From an uncultured Clostridia bacterium (GTDB taxonomy: Bacteria > Bacillota > Clostridia > Oscillospirales > CAG-272), in the NCBI GenBank assembly GCA_947306035.1, contig CAMZFG010000016.1, positions 1 through 10,850 on the forward strand: 10,850 nt of DNA, given 5' to 3'. This document shows, piece after piece, positions 1 to 7,018 of the stretch (its first letter is position 1; every line of letters starts with the position of its first letter). The translations under genes and the position numbers were made by a program. Under the pieces are notes generated by a model, which made no database searches, was not told the DNA's origin, and worked only from the letters and a program-made list of their open reading frames with translations.

Positions 1-79
1 CCGTGAACAGCGCCGCCAACAGCAAAAACGTTACGATAAAGACCCCGTTGAACGGGTCGAGGATCATGCGATCCCGCAT
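1..79 (-). CDS. N-terminal fragment of an unrecognised membrane protein (partial at window edge)
   Basis: Only the first 26 codons are in the window. Reading leftwards from the ATG at 79 they give MRDRMILDPFNG followed by a hydrophobic stretch (VFIVTFLLLAALFT) that looks like the first half of a membrane helix or an uncleaved signal anchor. The start is supported by AAGGTGG (87-93) seven bases upstream. The gene lies directly downstream of the terminator of the small membrane-protein gene at 146-394, and no separate promoter is visible between them, so expression may depend on readthrough. The family is not recognisable from so short a piece. Confidence 0.5.
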   Translation of the reverse strand, partial: MRDRMILDPFNGVFIVTFLLLAALFT

Positions 80-111
80 AGTGTCACCACCTTTTGATGC
101 CGAAAAGCGAA

Positions 112-136
112 AAACCCGCCCCAACGGGGCGGGTTT
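112..136 (-). terminator. Rho-independent terminator of the small membrane-protein gene
   Basis: A perfect 11-bp stem (112-122 with 126-136) closes a three-base loop. Read on the minus strand it is followed by a run of T (complement of the A-run at 110-114) and a second T4 (103-106). It begins about ten bases after the stop codon of the gene at 146-394 and lies before the next minus-strand gene, whose start is at 79. Confidence 0.85.
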
Positions 137-145
137 GGTGTGGTT

Positions 146-394
146 TCAATCAGCCAAAACAGTAATTTTGTTGCTCAGCAACTCGGTAACAAAGTCAATA
201 ATCCACGCAAGAAAATTGCCGATACCGGTGACCAGGCACAGAATACCGACGATCAACGTCACGATATTCTGCGTTTCAAAGAAGCGGACGATGCGATAAA
301 CGCCGCCAATCAACCAACCGAAGAAAAACTGCAACAGCAATTTAGCAATCTTCGGAAGAGCCTCGTAAGAACCGGTCATACCACCTTTTGCCAT
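146..394 (-). CDS. Small two-helix membrane protein, unknown family (82 aa)
   Basis: An 82-residue protein starting MAKGGMTGSYEALPK. Two hydrophobic stretches, about residues 14-39 (Phe/Leu-rich, with Arg residues at its end) and 43-73 (Ile/Val/Leu/Gly-rich), predict two membrane helices; the tail ends KITVLAD. I do not recognise the family and assign no function. The start at 394 is chosen because GGAGGG (403-408) sits eight bases upstream; the longer reading to 478 would run through the promoter. The gene is monocistronic-looking, with its own promoter (427-455) and terminator (112-136). Its GC content is about 45% by my count, clearly below the roughly 60% or more of neighbouring genes. 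With the strong promoter and ribosome binding site, this suggests either high expression with distinct codon use or a different origin. Confidence 0.8.
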   Translation of the reverse strand: MAKGGMTGSYEALPKIAKLLLQFFFGWLIGGVYRIVRFFETQNIVTLIVGILCLVTGIGNFLAWIIDFVTELLSNKITVLAD

Positions 395-426
395 GGGAAA
401 AGCCCTCCTTTTAATTTGGTAATTAC

Positions 427-455
427 AGTATAGCAAAGTGTTGAGCATTTGTAAA
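427..455 (-). promoter_or_regulatory. Sigma-A promoter of the small membrane-protein gene
   Basis: On the minus strand TTTACA (450-455) is followed after 17 bases by TATACT (427-432). The region just upstream of the -35 box holds three A6 tracts (complement of T6 at 459-464, 470-475, 480-485) at 10-11 base spacing, which resembles an UP element or a curved segment. Confidence 0.8.
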
Positions 456-509
456 GTATTTTTTGAATATTTTTTCACATTTTTTGTTTGTTTGCACAGT
501 CGGTTTTTC

Positions 510-538
510 TTGACTTTGCCGCAGGTTTCCTCTATAAT
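510..538 (+). promoter_or_regulatory. Sigma-A promoter of the hydratase/TIM-barrel/isocitrate dehydrogenase operon
   Basis: TTGACT (510-515), a 17-base spacer and TATAAT (533-538). Transcription would start near 545, leaving a leader of roughly 20 bases before the ATG at 568. No riboswitch or attenuator fits in so short a leader. The promoter points away from the one at 427-455, and the 54 bases between the two -35 boxes are T-rich with phased T6 tracts. Confidence 0.8.
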
Positions 539-567
539 AATAGTATCAATCGCGGGAGGATATGTCT

Positions 568-2796
568 ATGATCCGTTATCATTCTGCCGGAACCTATCTT
601 GTCGGCGGCAAACCGGCGGCCGCGGCGCCGCTGCCGCGGGAGCAGGCGCGCAAAAACACCATGGCCGCAAAGATCCTGGCCGCCCATAACAAGGGGAACG
701 AGCAGGATATGCGCCTATCTTTTGACGCGCTGGTCTCCCACGACATCACCTACGTCGGCATCATTCAGACGGCGCGGGCCTCGGGGCTGAAAGAGTTTCC
801 CGTGCCTTACGCCCTGACCAACTGTCACAATTCCCTTTGCGCCGTGGGCGGCACCATCAACGAGGACGATCACGTCTTCGGCCTGTCGGCGGCCAAAAAA
901 TACGGCGGCGTCTACGTGCCCGCCAACGAGAGCGTCATTCACGCCTACGCCCGCGAGGCGCTGGCCGGATGCGGCAAAATGATACTCGGCTCGGACAGCC
1001 ACACCCGCTACGGCGCGCTCGGCGCCATGGGCGTGGGCGAGGGCGGGCCGGAACTGGTCAAACAACTGCTGCGCCGCACCTACGACGTGAACGCCCCCGA
1101 GGTGGTGCTGGTATATCTGACGGGCAAACCGCCCCGCGGCGTCGGCCCGCACGACGTGGCGCTGGCATTGGTCGGCGCGACTTTCAAAGGCGGGCTCGTC
1201 AAAAACAAGGTGCTGGAATTCACGGGGCCGGGACTTGCAAACCTGCCCGTCGATTTTCGGTGCGGCATTGACGTGATGACCACCGAGACGACCTGCCTTT
1301 CTTCCATTTGGGAAACGGACGACGCGGTCAAAGCATACTACGCCGCGCACGGCAGACCCGAGGATTATCGGCGTATGGCGCCGGGCGACGTGGCCTTTTA
1401 CGACGCCATGATCGAGATCGATCTCTCCGCTATGGAAAGCATGATCGCTCTGCCCTTTCACCCCTCCAACGTCTACACCGTCCACTACTTCAACGAACAC
1501 GCGAAAGAACTGCTTGAAAAGGTGGAGACCGAGGCGGCCGAAAAATTCGGCAAAGCGCGCCTTTCGCTGCGGCAAAAGATACTGCCCGACGGGCGCGTCG
1601 TCGCCGATCAGGGCGTTATCGCCGGCTGTGCCGGCGGCCTCTTTGACAACGTGGAAGCGGCGCGCGCCATTCTGCGCGGCGGCAGCACCGGCAACGGCGC
1701 TTTCTCGCTCTCGGTCTACCCCGCCAGCGTGCCCATCTCGCTCGCTCTGACCCGCTCGGGCGCCGTCGCGGATCTTTTGTCGGCGGGCGCCGTGATAAAA
1801 CCCGCGTTCTGCGGCCCCTGCTTCGGCGCGGGCGACGTGCCCGCCAACAATGGGCTTTCGCTGCGCCACACCACCCGCAATTTCCCCAACCGCGAGGGCT
1901 CTAAACCCGGCGAGGGACAGCTTGCCGGCGTGGCGCTGATGGACGCGCGCAGCATTGCCGCCACGGCCAAGAACGGCGGCGTCATCACCGCCGCCACCGA
2001 CCTCGACTACGACGACGCCGTAAAGCCCTACGTTTTTGACGGCGGCGTGTATGAAAAGCGGGTCTACAACGGGTTCGGTCACCCGCAGCCCGAAACGGAA
2101 CTGGTCATGGGCCCGAACATTGCCGACTGGCCGCGGCAGTATCCCCTCTCGCGGCACGTTCTGCTGCGGTTCGCCGCCGTCATCCACGACCCGGTGACCA
2201 CCACCGACGAACTGATCCCGTCGGGCGAGACTTCCTCGTACCGTTCCAACCCCTTGCGCCTTGCGACCTTTGCCCTGTCGCGGCGCTGCCCCGACTACGT
2301 GAACAACGCAAAAGCCGTTGCCGCCGAAGAAGCGGCCAGAAGAGACGGCAAAGTGGGGCAAGGTATCGAAAAACTGCTGAAAAAGCACGGGCTTGACGCG
2401 GCCGAGACCGAGATCGGTTCGGTGCTGTTCGCCGAGAAACCGGGCGACGGTTCCGCCCGCGAGCAGGCCGCATCCTGCCAGCGCGTGCTGGGGGGCCTGG
2501 CCAACCTCTGCTACGAATACGCCACCAAACGCTACCGTTCCAACTGCATCAACTGGGGCATGCTGCCCTTTACGCTCGACCGTGACGACGCGGCGGACTT
2601 TGCCGTGGGCGACCTCTTGCTCCTTCCCGACGCGCGGGAGCGCCTTTTGCGGGGCGAGACGACGTTTGCGGCCATACTGGTGCGGGAAAACGGCGAAGAA
2701 ACGCCCGTCTCGCTGCATCTGGACGGCCTGACGCCCGACGAGCGCGACATTCTGCTCGCGGGGTGCCTGATCAATTATTACGCGGAGAACAGATAA
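568..2796 (+). CDS. Aconitase-family hydratase (AcnC/YbhJ-like, 742 aa)
   Basis: A [4Fe-4S] dehydratase of the aconitase superfamily, cytoplasmic, probably acting on citrate or a related tricarboxylate. The three cluster ligands are present by eye alignment: Cys354 (in GCAGG), Cys415 and Cys418 (in CGPC). The GSDSHT motif (141-146) supplies the Asp/His pair, RNFPNR (437-442) the two substrate arginines, and His125 another active-site residue. The C-terminal swivel domain carries GDGSARE (626-632), matching the aconitase GSSRE loop with Ser629 and Arg631 kept but the second Ser replaced by Ala630. His87 appears to match the catalytic His101 of mitochondrial aconitase, with Cys86 where Asp100 is expected. 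Its length is nearer E. coli YbhJ than AcnA (about 890 aa). The start at 568 fits GGGAGGA (554-560) at seven bases; the ATG at 562 would leave only one base. First gene of an operon with isocitrate dehydrogenase, which argues for an aconitase role, but the substrate is not proven. Confidence 0.88.
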   Translation: MIRYHSAGTYLVGGKPAAAAPLPREQARKNTMAAKILAAHNKGNEQDMRLSFDALVSHDITYVGIIQTARASGLKEFPVPYALTNCHNSLCAVGGTINEDDHVFGLSAAKKYGGVYVPANESVIHAYAREALAGCGKMILGSDSHTRYGALGAMGVGEGGPELVKQLLRRTYDVNAPEVVLVYLTGKPPRGVGPHDVALALVGATFKGGLVKNKVLEFTGPGLANLPVDFRCGIDVMTTETTCLSSIWETDDAVKAYYAAHGRPEDYRRMAPGDVAFYDAMIEIDLSAMESMIALPFHPSNVYTVHYFNEHAKELLEKVETEAAEKFGKARLSLRQKILPDGRVVADQGVIAGCAGGLFDNVEAARAILRGGSTGNGAFSLSVYPASVPISLALTRSGAVADLLSAGAVIKPAFCGPCFGAGDVPANNGLSLRHTTRNFPNREGSKPGEGQLAGVALMDARSIAATAKNGGVITAATDLDYDDAVKPYVFDGGVYEKRVYNGFGHPQPETELVMGPNIADWPRQYPLSRHVLLRFAAVIHDPVTTTDELIPSGETSSYRSNPLRLATFALSRRCPDYVNNAKAVAAEEAARRDGKVGQGIEKLLKKHGLDAAETEIGSVLFAEKPGDGSAREQAASCQRVLGGLANLCYEYATKRYRSNCINWGMLPFTLDRDDAADFAVGDLLLLPDARERLLRGETTFAAILVRENGEETPVSLHLDGLTPDERDILLAGCLINYYAENR

Positions 2797-2807
2797 GGAG
2801 AAAGAGT

Positions 2808-3638
2808 ATGTTTGCGGCAAAACCTCTCGGCATCAACATTCTCGCCGGCGCGCGCGGTCTTTCGGCCGTCGAGCACATCGGCCTGATCAAAGACGCGGGC
2901 TGGAACGCGGTGTTCATGGACTGCAATCCCGCCCTGACCGACACGGTCGCCAACGAGGCGGCGCGGCGCGGTCTGCTGTTCACTTCCATTCACGCCCCGT
3001 TCGGCAAAGCCGACGCCATGTGGCGGGAGGGCGAGGCGGGCGAGGCCATGACGAAGTCCCTGCTCGATTGCCTTGACGACTGCGCCAACCACGCCGTGCC
3101 CGTGATGGTGCTGCACCCCTACATCGGCTTTCAGGATACCTACGTGCCCACCGAGATCGGCCTTGCGAATTTCGGCCGCGTGGTGGAGGCGGCGGAGAAA
3201 AAAGGCGTGGTACTGGGGTTTGAAAACGTGGAAGGCGAGCCCATGCTCGAGGCCATTATGACCCGCTTTCACGATAGCCCCGCCGTGGGCTTTTGCCTGG
3301 ATACGGGGCACCGGATGTGCTACAATCACAACCGCGACTGGCTCGCGGAATACGGCGACCGCCTGGTCTACACGCACCTCAACGACAACAAAGGACAGCG
3401 CGGCCCCGCCATCACCTGGCACGACGACCTGCACCTGCCCATGGGCGACGGCATTGCCGACTGGAAAGCCGTGATGCAAGGTATCAGCCGCGTCGACTAT
3501 CAGGGGCCGCTGATGTGCGAGCTGACCTGCAACAACAAGCCGAACGCGCACGATCTCGACTACATTGAAAAAATGGGCATGGACGAGTTTTACGCCTACG
3601 CCCTGAAAAAAGCCCGCTATATTGCCGGACTTTGCTGA
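2808..3638 (+). CDS. Xylose-isomerase-like / AP endonuclease family 2 TIM-barrel protein (276 aa)
   Basis: A metal-dependent TIM barrel of the sugar isomerase/epimerase and endonuclease IV superfamily (AP_endonuc_2). Strand-end motifs appear in the usual order: SIHAPFG (His62), LHPY (His103), FENVEGE (Glu139), LDTGH (Asp165, His168), HLNDNKG (His190), DLHLPMGDG (Asp207, His209) and CELT (Glu238). These match in order and close spacing all nine metal ligands of endonuclease IV (Nfo), so a two- or three-metal centre is plausible. Most relatives with HLNDN and a 'GDG..DW' loop are annotated as sugar phosphate isomerases/epimerases; I see no specific DNA-binding feature. The start at 2808 follows AAGGAG at 2795-2800, 12 bases after the hydratase stop, so it is co-transcribed. 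Its substrate and its link to citrate metabolism are unknown. Fold confidence is high, function low. Confidence 0.8.
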   Translation: MFAAKPLGINILAGARGLSAVEHIGLIKDAGWNAVFMDCNPALTDTVANEAARRGLLFTSIHAPFGKADAMWREGEAGEAMTKSLLDCLDDCANHAVPVMVLHPYIGFQDTYVPTEIGLANFGRVVEAAEKKGVVLGFENVEGEPMLEAIMTRFHDSPAVGFCLDTGHRMCYNHNRDWLAEYGDRLVYTHLNDNKGQRGPAITWHDDLHLPMGDGIADWKAVMQGISRVDYQGPLMCELTCNNKPNAHDLDYIEKMGMDEFYAYALKKARYIAGLC

Positions 3639-3684
3639 AACACACACCGTTGCCGCTCCTTTTTCGGAAATTCGGAGGTATTGA

Positions 3685-4905
3685 ATGATGAAAAAGATCC
3701 AAATGACGACCCCGCTCGTCGAGATGGACGGGGACGAAATGACCCGCATTCTCTGGCGCATGATCAAGGACGAGTTGCTGCTGCCCTTCGTCGACCTCAA
3801 AACGGAGTATTACGATCTCGGCCTGCCCGAGCGCGAAAAGACCCGCGATCAGGTGACGGTCGACAGCGCCAACGCCACCAAAAAGTACGGTGTGGCCGTC
3901 AAATGCGCCACCATCACGCCGAACAAACAGCGCGTGGAGGAATATGGCCTTTCCGAAATGTGGAAAAGCCCCAACGGCACCATTCGCGCCATGCTCGACG
4001 GCACGGTGTTCCGCACGCCCATCATCGTGCAGAACATACGCCCCGTCGTGCGCAACTGGCAAAAGCCCATCACCATTGCCCGCCACGCCTACGGCGACAT
4101 TTACAAAGCGACCGAATATCGCGTACCGTCCCCGGGCAAAGCCGAGTTGGTGTTCACCGACGCGACCGGCGCGGAGACCTTCCGGCAGACGGTGTACGAC
4201 TTCGAGTGCCCCGGCGTGCTGCAGGGCTCCTACAACAAAGACAGCTCCATTCGCGCCTTTGCTCACTCCTGCTTCCGCTTTGCCCTCTCCGAGAAAAAAG
4301 ACCTGTGGTTTTCCGCCAAAGACACCATCTCCAAACAGTACGATCAAACGTTCAAACTGATCTTTGAAGAGATCTTCGAGCGGGACTACAAGGCCCTGTT
4401 TGAAGAGGCGGGCATCCGCTATTTCTATACGCTGATCGACGACGCCGTGGCGCGCGTCATCCGCTCCGAGGGCGGCATGATCTGGGCCTGCAAGAACTAC
4501 GACGGCGACGTGATGAGCGACATGATCTCCACCGCGTTCGGGTCGCTGGCCATGATGACCTCGGTGCTGGTGTCGCCCGACGGCATTTACGAGTACGAGG
4601 CGGCGCACGGCACCGTGACGCGCCACTACTACCGCCACCTGGCGGGCGAGGAGACCTCGACCAACCCCGTGGCCACCATTTTTGCCTGGACGGGAGCCCT
4701 CGGCAAACGCGGCGAACTCGACGGGGACGCGGCGTTGACGAATTTTGCCAAAGCGCTGGAAAAAGCCTGCCTTGACACCATTGAGGCGGGCACCATGACA
4801 AAAGACCTCGCGGGGCTCGTGACGCCCGGCTCGCCCGTGAACGCCGTCAACACGAGCGCGTTCCTCGCGGCGGTGCGCAAAAGACTGGAACAGGCGCTTG
4901 CCTGA
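3685..4905 (+). CDS. icd: NADP-dependent isocitrate dehydrogenase, eukaryote-like homodimeric type (406 aa)
   Basis: Oxidatively decarboxylates isocitrate to 2-oxoglutarate with NADP+ and Mg2+/Mn2+ in the cytoplasm. The sequence follows the eukaryotic-type NADP-IDH family almost residue for residue: [10 protein letters not shown] at the N-terminus, KSPNGTIR (94-101, substrate Ser95, Asn97, Arg101), GTVFR (Arg110), RHAYGD (133-138, equivalent to human IDH1 Arg132), Tyr140, NYDGDVMSD carrying metal-binding Asp residues, and HGTVTRHY with Arg313-His314, which contacts the NADP 2'-phosphate. Length 406 is normal. The residue before RHAYGD is Ala rather than the usual Gly. GGAGGT (3674-3679) serves either ATG at 3685 or 3688 (spacing 5 or 8). 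It is the last gene of the operon with the aconitase-like hydratase, consistent with making 2-oxoglutarate for glutamate and NADPH. No citrate synthase is in the window. Confidence 0.95.
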   Translation: MMKKIQMTTPLVEMDGDEMTRILWRMIKDELLLPFVDLKTEYYDLGLPEREKTRDQVTVDSANATKKYGVAVKCATITPNKQRVEEYGLSEMWKSPNGTIRAMLDGTVFRTPIIVQNIRPVVRNWQKPITIARHAYGDIYKATEYRVPSPGKAELVFTDATGAETFRQTVYDFECPGVLQGSYNKDSSIRAFAHSCFRFALSEKKDLWFSAKDTISKQYDQTFKLIFEEIFERDYKALFEEAGIRYFYTLIDDAVARVIRSEGGMIWACKNYDGDVMSDMISTAFGSLAMMTSVLVSPDGIYEYEAAHGTVTRHYYRHLAGEETSTNPVATIFAWTGALGKRGELDGDAALTNFAKALEKACLDTIEAGTMTKDLAGLVTPGSPVNAVNTSAFLAAVRKRLEQALA

Positions 4906-4914
4906 CAAAAAAAG

Positions 4915-4946
4915 AAAGGCCCGACGGCGTGCCGTCGGGCCTTTTT
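4915..4946 (+). terminator. Bidirectional terminator between icd and the convergent propeller-protein gene
   Basis: The GC-rich arms 4918-4928 and 4931-4941 are perfectly complementary and extend by AAA/TTT (4915-4917 with 4942-4944). On the plus strand a T5 run follows (4942-4946); on the minus strand the A-rich stretch at 4904-4917 gives a T-rich tail. It begins about ten bases after the icd stop and three bases after the minus-strand stop at 4950, so it serves both genes. Confidence 0.9.
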
Positions 4947-4949
4947 CAT

Positions 4950-6920
4950 TTACAGAATAACGATGACGCCTCGGGCGACCGCGGTATCGCGGCGGCGGTT
5001 GCGATAGTTGGCAAACACCTGCTGTTCGCCGGCTTCGCGCACGGCGTAATATACGGTGTGGCCGTCGATCTTCAATGCCTCCACGCCGTCCGCCACTTCC
5101 AGCGGTTCGTCGCCGTTGTCGCTGCGGCACAGTTTGCCGTCGGTGCGGAAAAAGTAGAACACGTCGTCGGTTGTCACAAACAGGCGATCGGGGTCAACCG
5201 CGTCGCACAGGCGCTTCGTTTTGGTGCGGAACAGGCCGACCGTGGCGCTGTGCAGCGCTCCGTCGTCCAGCGTGTAGATGAAGCGGCTGCCGTCGACGTT
5301 CGGGCAGTACGAAGCCACATCCCAGAGCAGCAGTTTTTCGCTCGTCCGCCCCGCGGCAACGCGGTGCAGAGCGGTGCGGCCGCCCGCCTCTGTCAAAAGG
5401 AACCAAACGGCTTTGTCGGTCACACGCACGCTGCCCTCGTTGACCGCCGAGATCTCCGTCAGCGCGCCGGGGTCTTTTCTGCCGCCTTTGAGATAGGCCA
5501 GCGTCGTGCCGCCCTCTCCCCGCAGGCCGTAGTAGTTGCGCGCAAAGGTACGCATGACGTACTGCCTGGCCCCGGGCAGGTCGCGCACGGCCACGCGCTC
5601 GTTGGCAAACAACCACACGTCCGTGCCGTCGGGAGCCGACAGTTCGACGCTCGTTCCCTTTTTCACCCACACGGTCCTGCGGTCTGCCCGCGCGAACAAT
5701 ACTTCGTCGAAACGGTCGTTGAAAGCGAGCGCGCCCGGCAAGAAACCGTCGGCCAGTTTGACGACGGACGATCCGCTTTGCAGATACAGCGCGCCGGAGG
5801 CGTCCGTATAATACAGATATGCGCCTTTGTCGGCGAGCGCCACGGGGTAAAGACCCGCGTCCTGCTCGATGTGCACCTCGTGCCCCGAGGTGGAATAGAC
5901 GCGCAGGCGGGTGACGCCGTTCTGCTCCCAGGTCCAGGTATAGGCCAGTTCCCTGCCGTTCGGCGACAGGCAGTAGCGGTCGTCGTGCACGTTGTTGATA
6001 CGGACGGGCGCCTCTTTTTGCCCGATGCGCAGATAGCAAAGCGTATCGGCGCTGTCACGCCACGCCACGGCGGAGCCGCCGGAGGCCAGCACGAAATCTT
6101 TGACTTCGTCCGCGATCTTGGCGACCGAGCGGTTTTTGACCAGGTAAAGTTCGTTGCCGATCTGCAGCACGCACGTCGTGCCCCGCGCGTTATACTGGCG
6201 GTCGCGCAGCACGCCGGAGACCTGCCGCCGCACCGTGCCGTCGACCGCGATGGCGGTCGTGCCGTCGGCGTTCTGCAAAACGGCAACGGAATGGAGTTGC
6301 TCGGAATAAGAGCCGGGACGGTGCAGAAAAATGAAGTAGGAAGCCAACAGAATGGCCGCGATGGCCAAAAGGAACAGCACGCGTCCCGCAAAACTCTTTT
6401 TCTGCGCCTCTGCCGCTTCCGGAAAGTCCATGGCAGGCAGCGGTTCGGCGGGGGCAGGCGCGTTTTCGGCCGCAGGCACGGGCAACGCGGCCTCTGTCCG
6501 CGGCGCCGCTTCAGGCGGCGTCGGCGCTGTGACGGGCTGTTCGGTCGGCTCGGCGATCGGCTCGGCGGGCTTTGGCTTTTTCGCGCCCGTCGCGGTATTT
6601 TTCGCTTTGGTCGTTTTTTTGGCGCCCGCCGCGCTCTTGCCCGTCGTCGATCCGGCGGCCGTTTTTTGTTTGGTCGTTTTGGCCGCGGACGTTTTGGCCG
6701 CCGCGCCCGTCTTTTTCGTCGTCTGTTTCGGGCGCGCCGCGCTCGCCGCGGAAGACTTGCCGGAAGTCGTCCCGGCGGGTGCTTTTTTGGCCCCGTTTGC
6801 CGGTTTTTCGGCGGCGGAGGCGGCCTTTTTTTCTTTTTCAGTCCCGGCGTCTGTGCTGCCCGCCTCGGTCTTTGGCTTGCGGGTCGTGGCGTCGGGGATC
6901 TTCTTCTTTTCGGTTGCCAT
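4950..6920 (-). CDS. Membrane-anchored propeller-like protein with a Lys/Ala-rich N-terminal tail (656 aa)
   Basis: The domain order is visible directly. Residues 1-118 are a disordered, strongly basic Lys/Ala/Thr/Gly tail with recurring AAKTTK- and GAKK-type runs resembling histone-H1-like bacterial tails. Residues 119-170 are Pro/Ala/Glu-rich and acidic. Residues 179-199 (GRVLFLLAIAAILLASYFIFL) form one membrane helix. The remaining 450 residues are rich in short beta strands with repeated patterns such as LSPNGRELAYTW, KGAYLYYTDASGALYL and VDGSRFIYTLDDGAL, as in TolB/WD40-like or DUF5050-like propellers. The inferred topology is tail inside, propeller outside. The start at 6920 follows GGAGG (6926-6930) at five bases; the in-frame ATG at 6947 overlaps the promoter. 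Single-gene unit with a consensus promoter. Role unknown; an envelope-surface or sensing function is possible. Confidence 0.8.
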   Translation of the reverse strand: MATEKKKIPDATTRKPKTEAGSTDAGTEKEKKAASAAEKPANGAKKAPAGTTSGKSSAASAARPKQTTKKTGAAAKTSAAKTTKQKTAAGSTTGKSAAGAKKTTKAKNTATGAKKPKPAEPIAEPTEQPVTAPTPPEAAPRTEAALPVPAAENAPAPAEPLPAMDFPEAAEAQKKSFAGRVLFLLAIAAILLASYFIFLHRPGSYSEQLHSVAVLQNADGTTAIAVDGTVRRQVSGVLRDRQYNARGTTCVLQIGNELYLVKNRSVAKIADEVKDFVLASGGSAVAWRDSADTLCYLRIGQKEAPVRINNVHDDRYCLSPNGRELAYTWTWEQNGVTRLRVYSTSGHEVHIEQDAGLYPVALADKGAYLYYTDASGALYLQSGSSVVKLADGFLPGALAFNDRFDEVLFARADRRTVWVKKGTSVELSAPDGTDVWLFANERVAVRDLPGARQYVMRTFARNYYGLRGEGGTTLAYLKGGRKDPGALTEISAVNEGSVRVTDKAVWFLLTEAGGRTALHRVAAGRTSEKLLLWDVASYCPNVDGSRFIYTLDDGALHSATVGLFRTKTKRLCDAVDPDRLFVTTDDVFYFFRTDGKLCRSDNGDEPLEVADGVEALKIDGHTVYYAVREAGEQQVFANYRNRRRDTAVARGVIVIL

Positions 6921-6949
6921 AGGGGCCTCCTTTCGCGGATATTGCATTT

Positions 6950-6978
6950 ATTATACAGAAAAAGCGGCGAAATGTCAA
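6950..6978 (-). promoter_or_regulatory. Perfect-consensus sigma-A promoter of the propeller-protein gene
   Basis: On the minus strand TTGACA (6973-6978) is separated by exactly 17 bases from TATAAT (6950-6955). Transcription would start near 6943, about 22 bases before the start codon at 6920. The -35 box and most of the spacer lie inside the terminator hairpin of the upstream minus-strand gene. Confidence 0.88.
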
Positions 6979-7000
6979 GGTTTTCGTGACCGTTCGCCGC
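6958..7000 (-). terminator. Terminator of the Mur-ligase-like gene, overlapping the next promoter
   Basis: Outer arms 6964-6971 and 6993-7000 pair perfectly (8 bp), and inner arms 6974-6977 and 6987-6990 add 4 bp after a small internal loop, leaving a nine-base apical loop. On the minus strand the hairpin is followed by T5 (complement of 6959-6963). It starts 18 bases beyond the stop codon at 7019-7021. Confidence 0.7.
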
Positions 7001-7018
7001 TATTTTCAAAAAAAGTAT

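Noticed and set aside
395..478. 28-residue N-terminal extension of the small membrane protein
   Set aside because: It would be encoded by the promoter (427-455) and ribosome-binding region; MAKGG at 394 has GGAGGG at correct spacing.
562..567. ATG at 562 as hydratase start
   Set aside because: It lies one base after GGGAGGA; the in-frame ATG at 568 has the normal seven-base spacing.
715..2820. 701-aa open frame on the minus strand
   Set aside because: It lies antisense to the hydratase gene, whose motifs are unmistakable; the long frame results from high GC at third codon positions. It has no ribosome binding site or recognisable motif.
3484..5130. 548-aa open frame on the minus strand
   Set aside because: Antisense to icd and crosses the terminator at 4915-4946; no start signal or family features.
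4929..6989. 686-aa open frame on the plus strand with Arg/Gly/Phe-rich end
   Set aside because: Antisense to the propeller-protein gene, which has a consensus promoter, ribosome binding site and terminator in the minus direction; the odd composition is the complement of the Lys/Ala tail codons.
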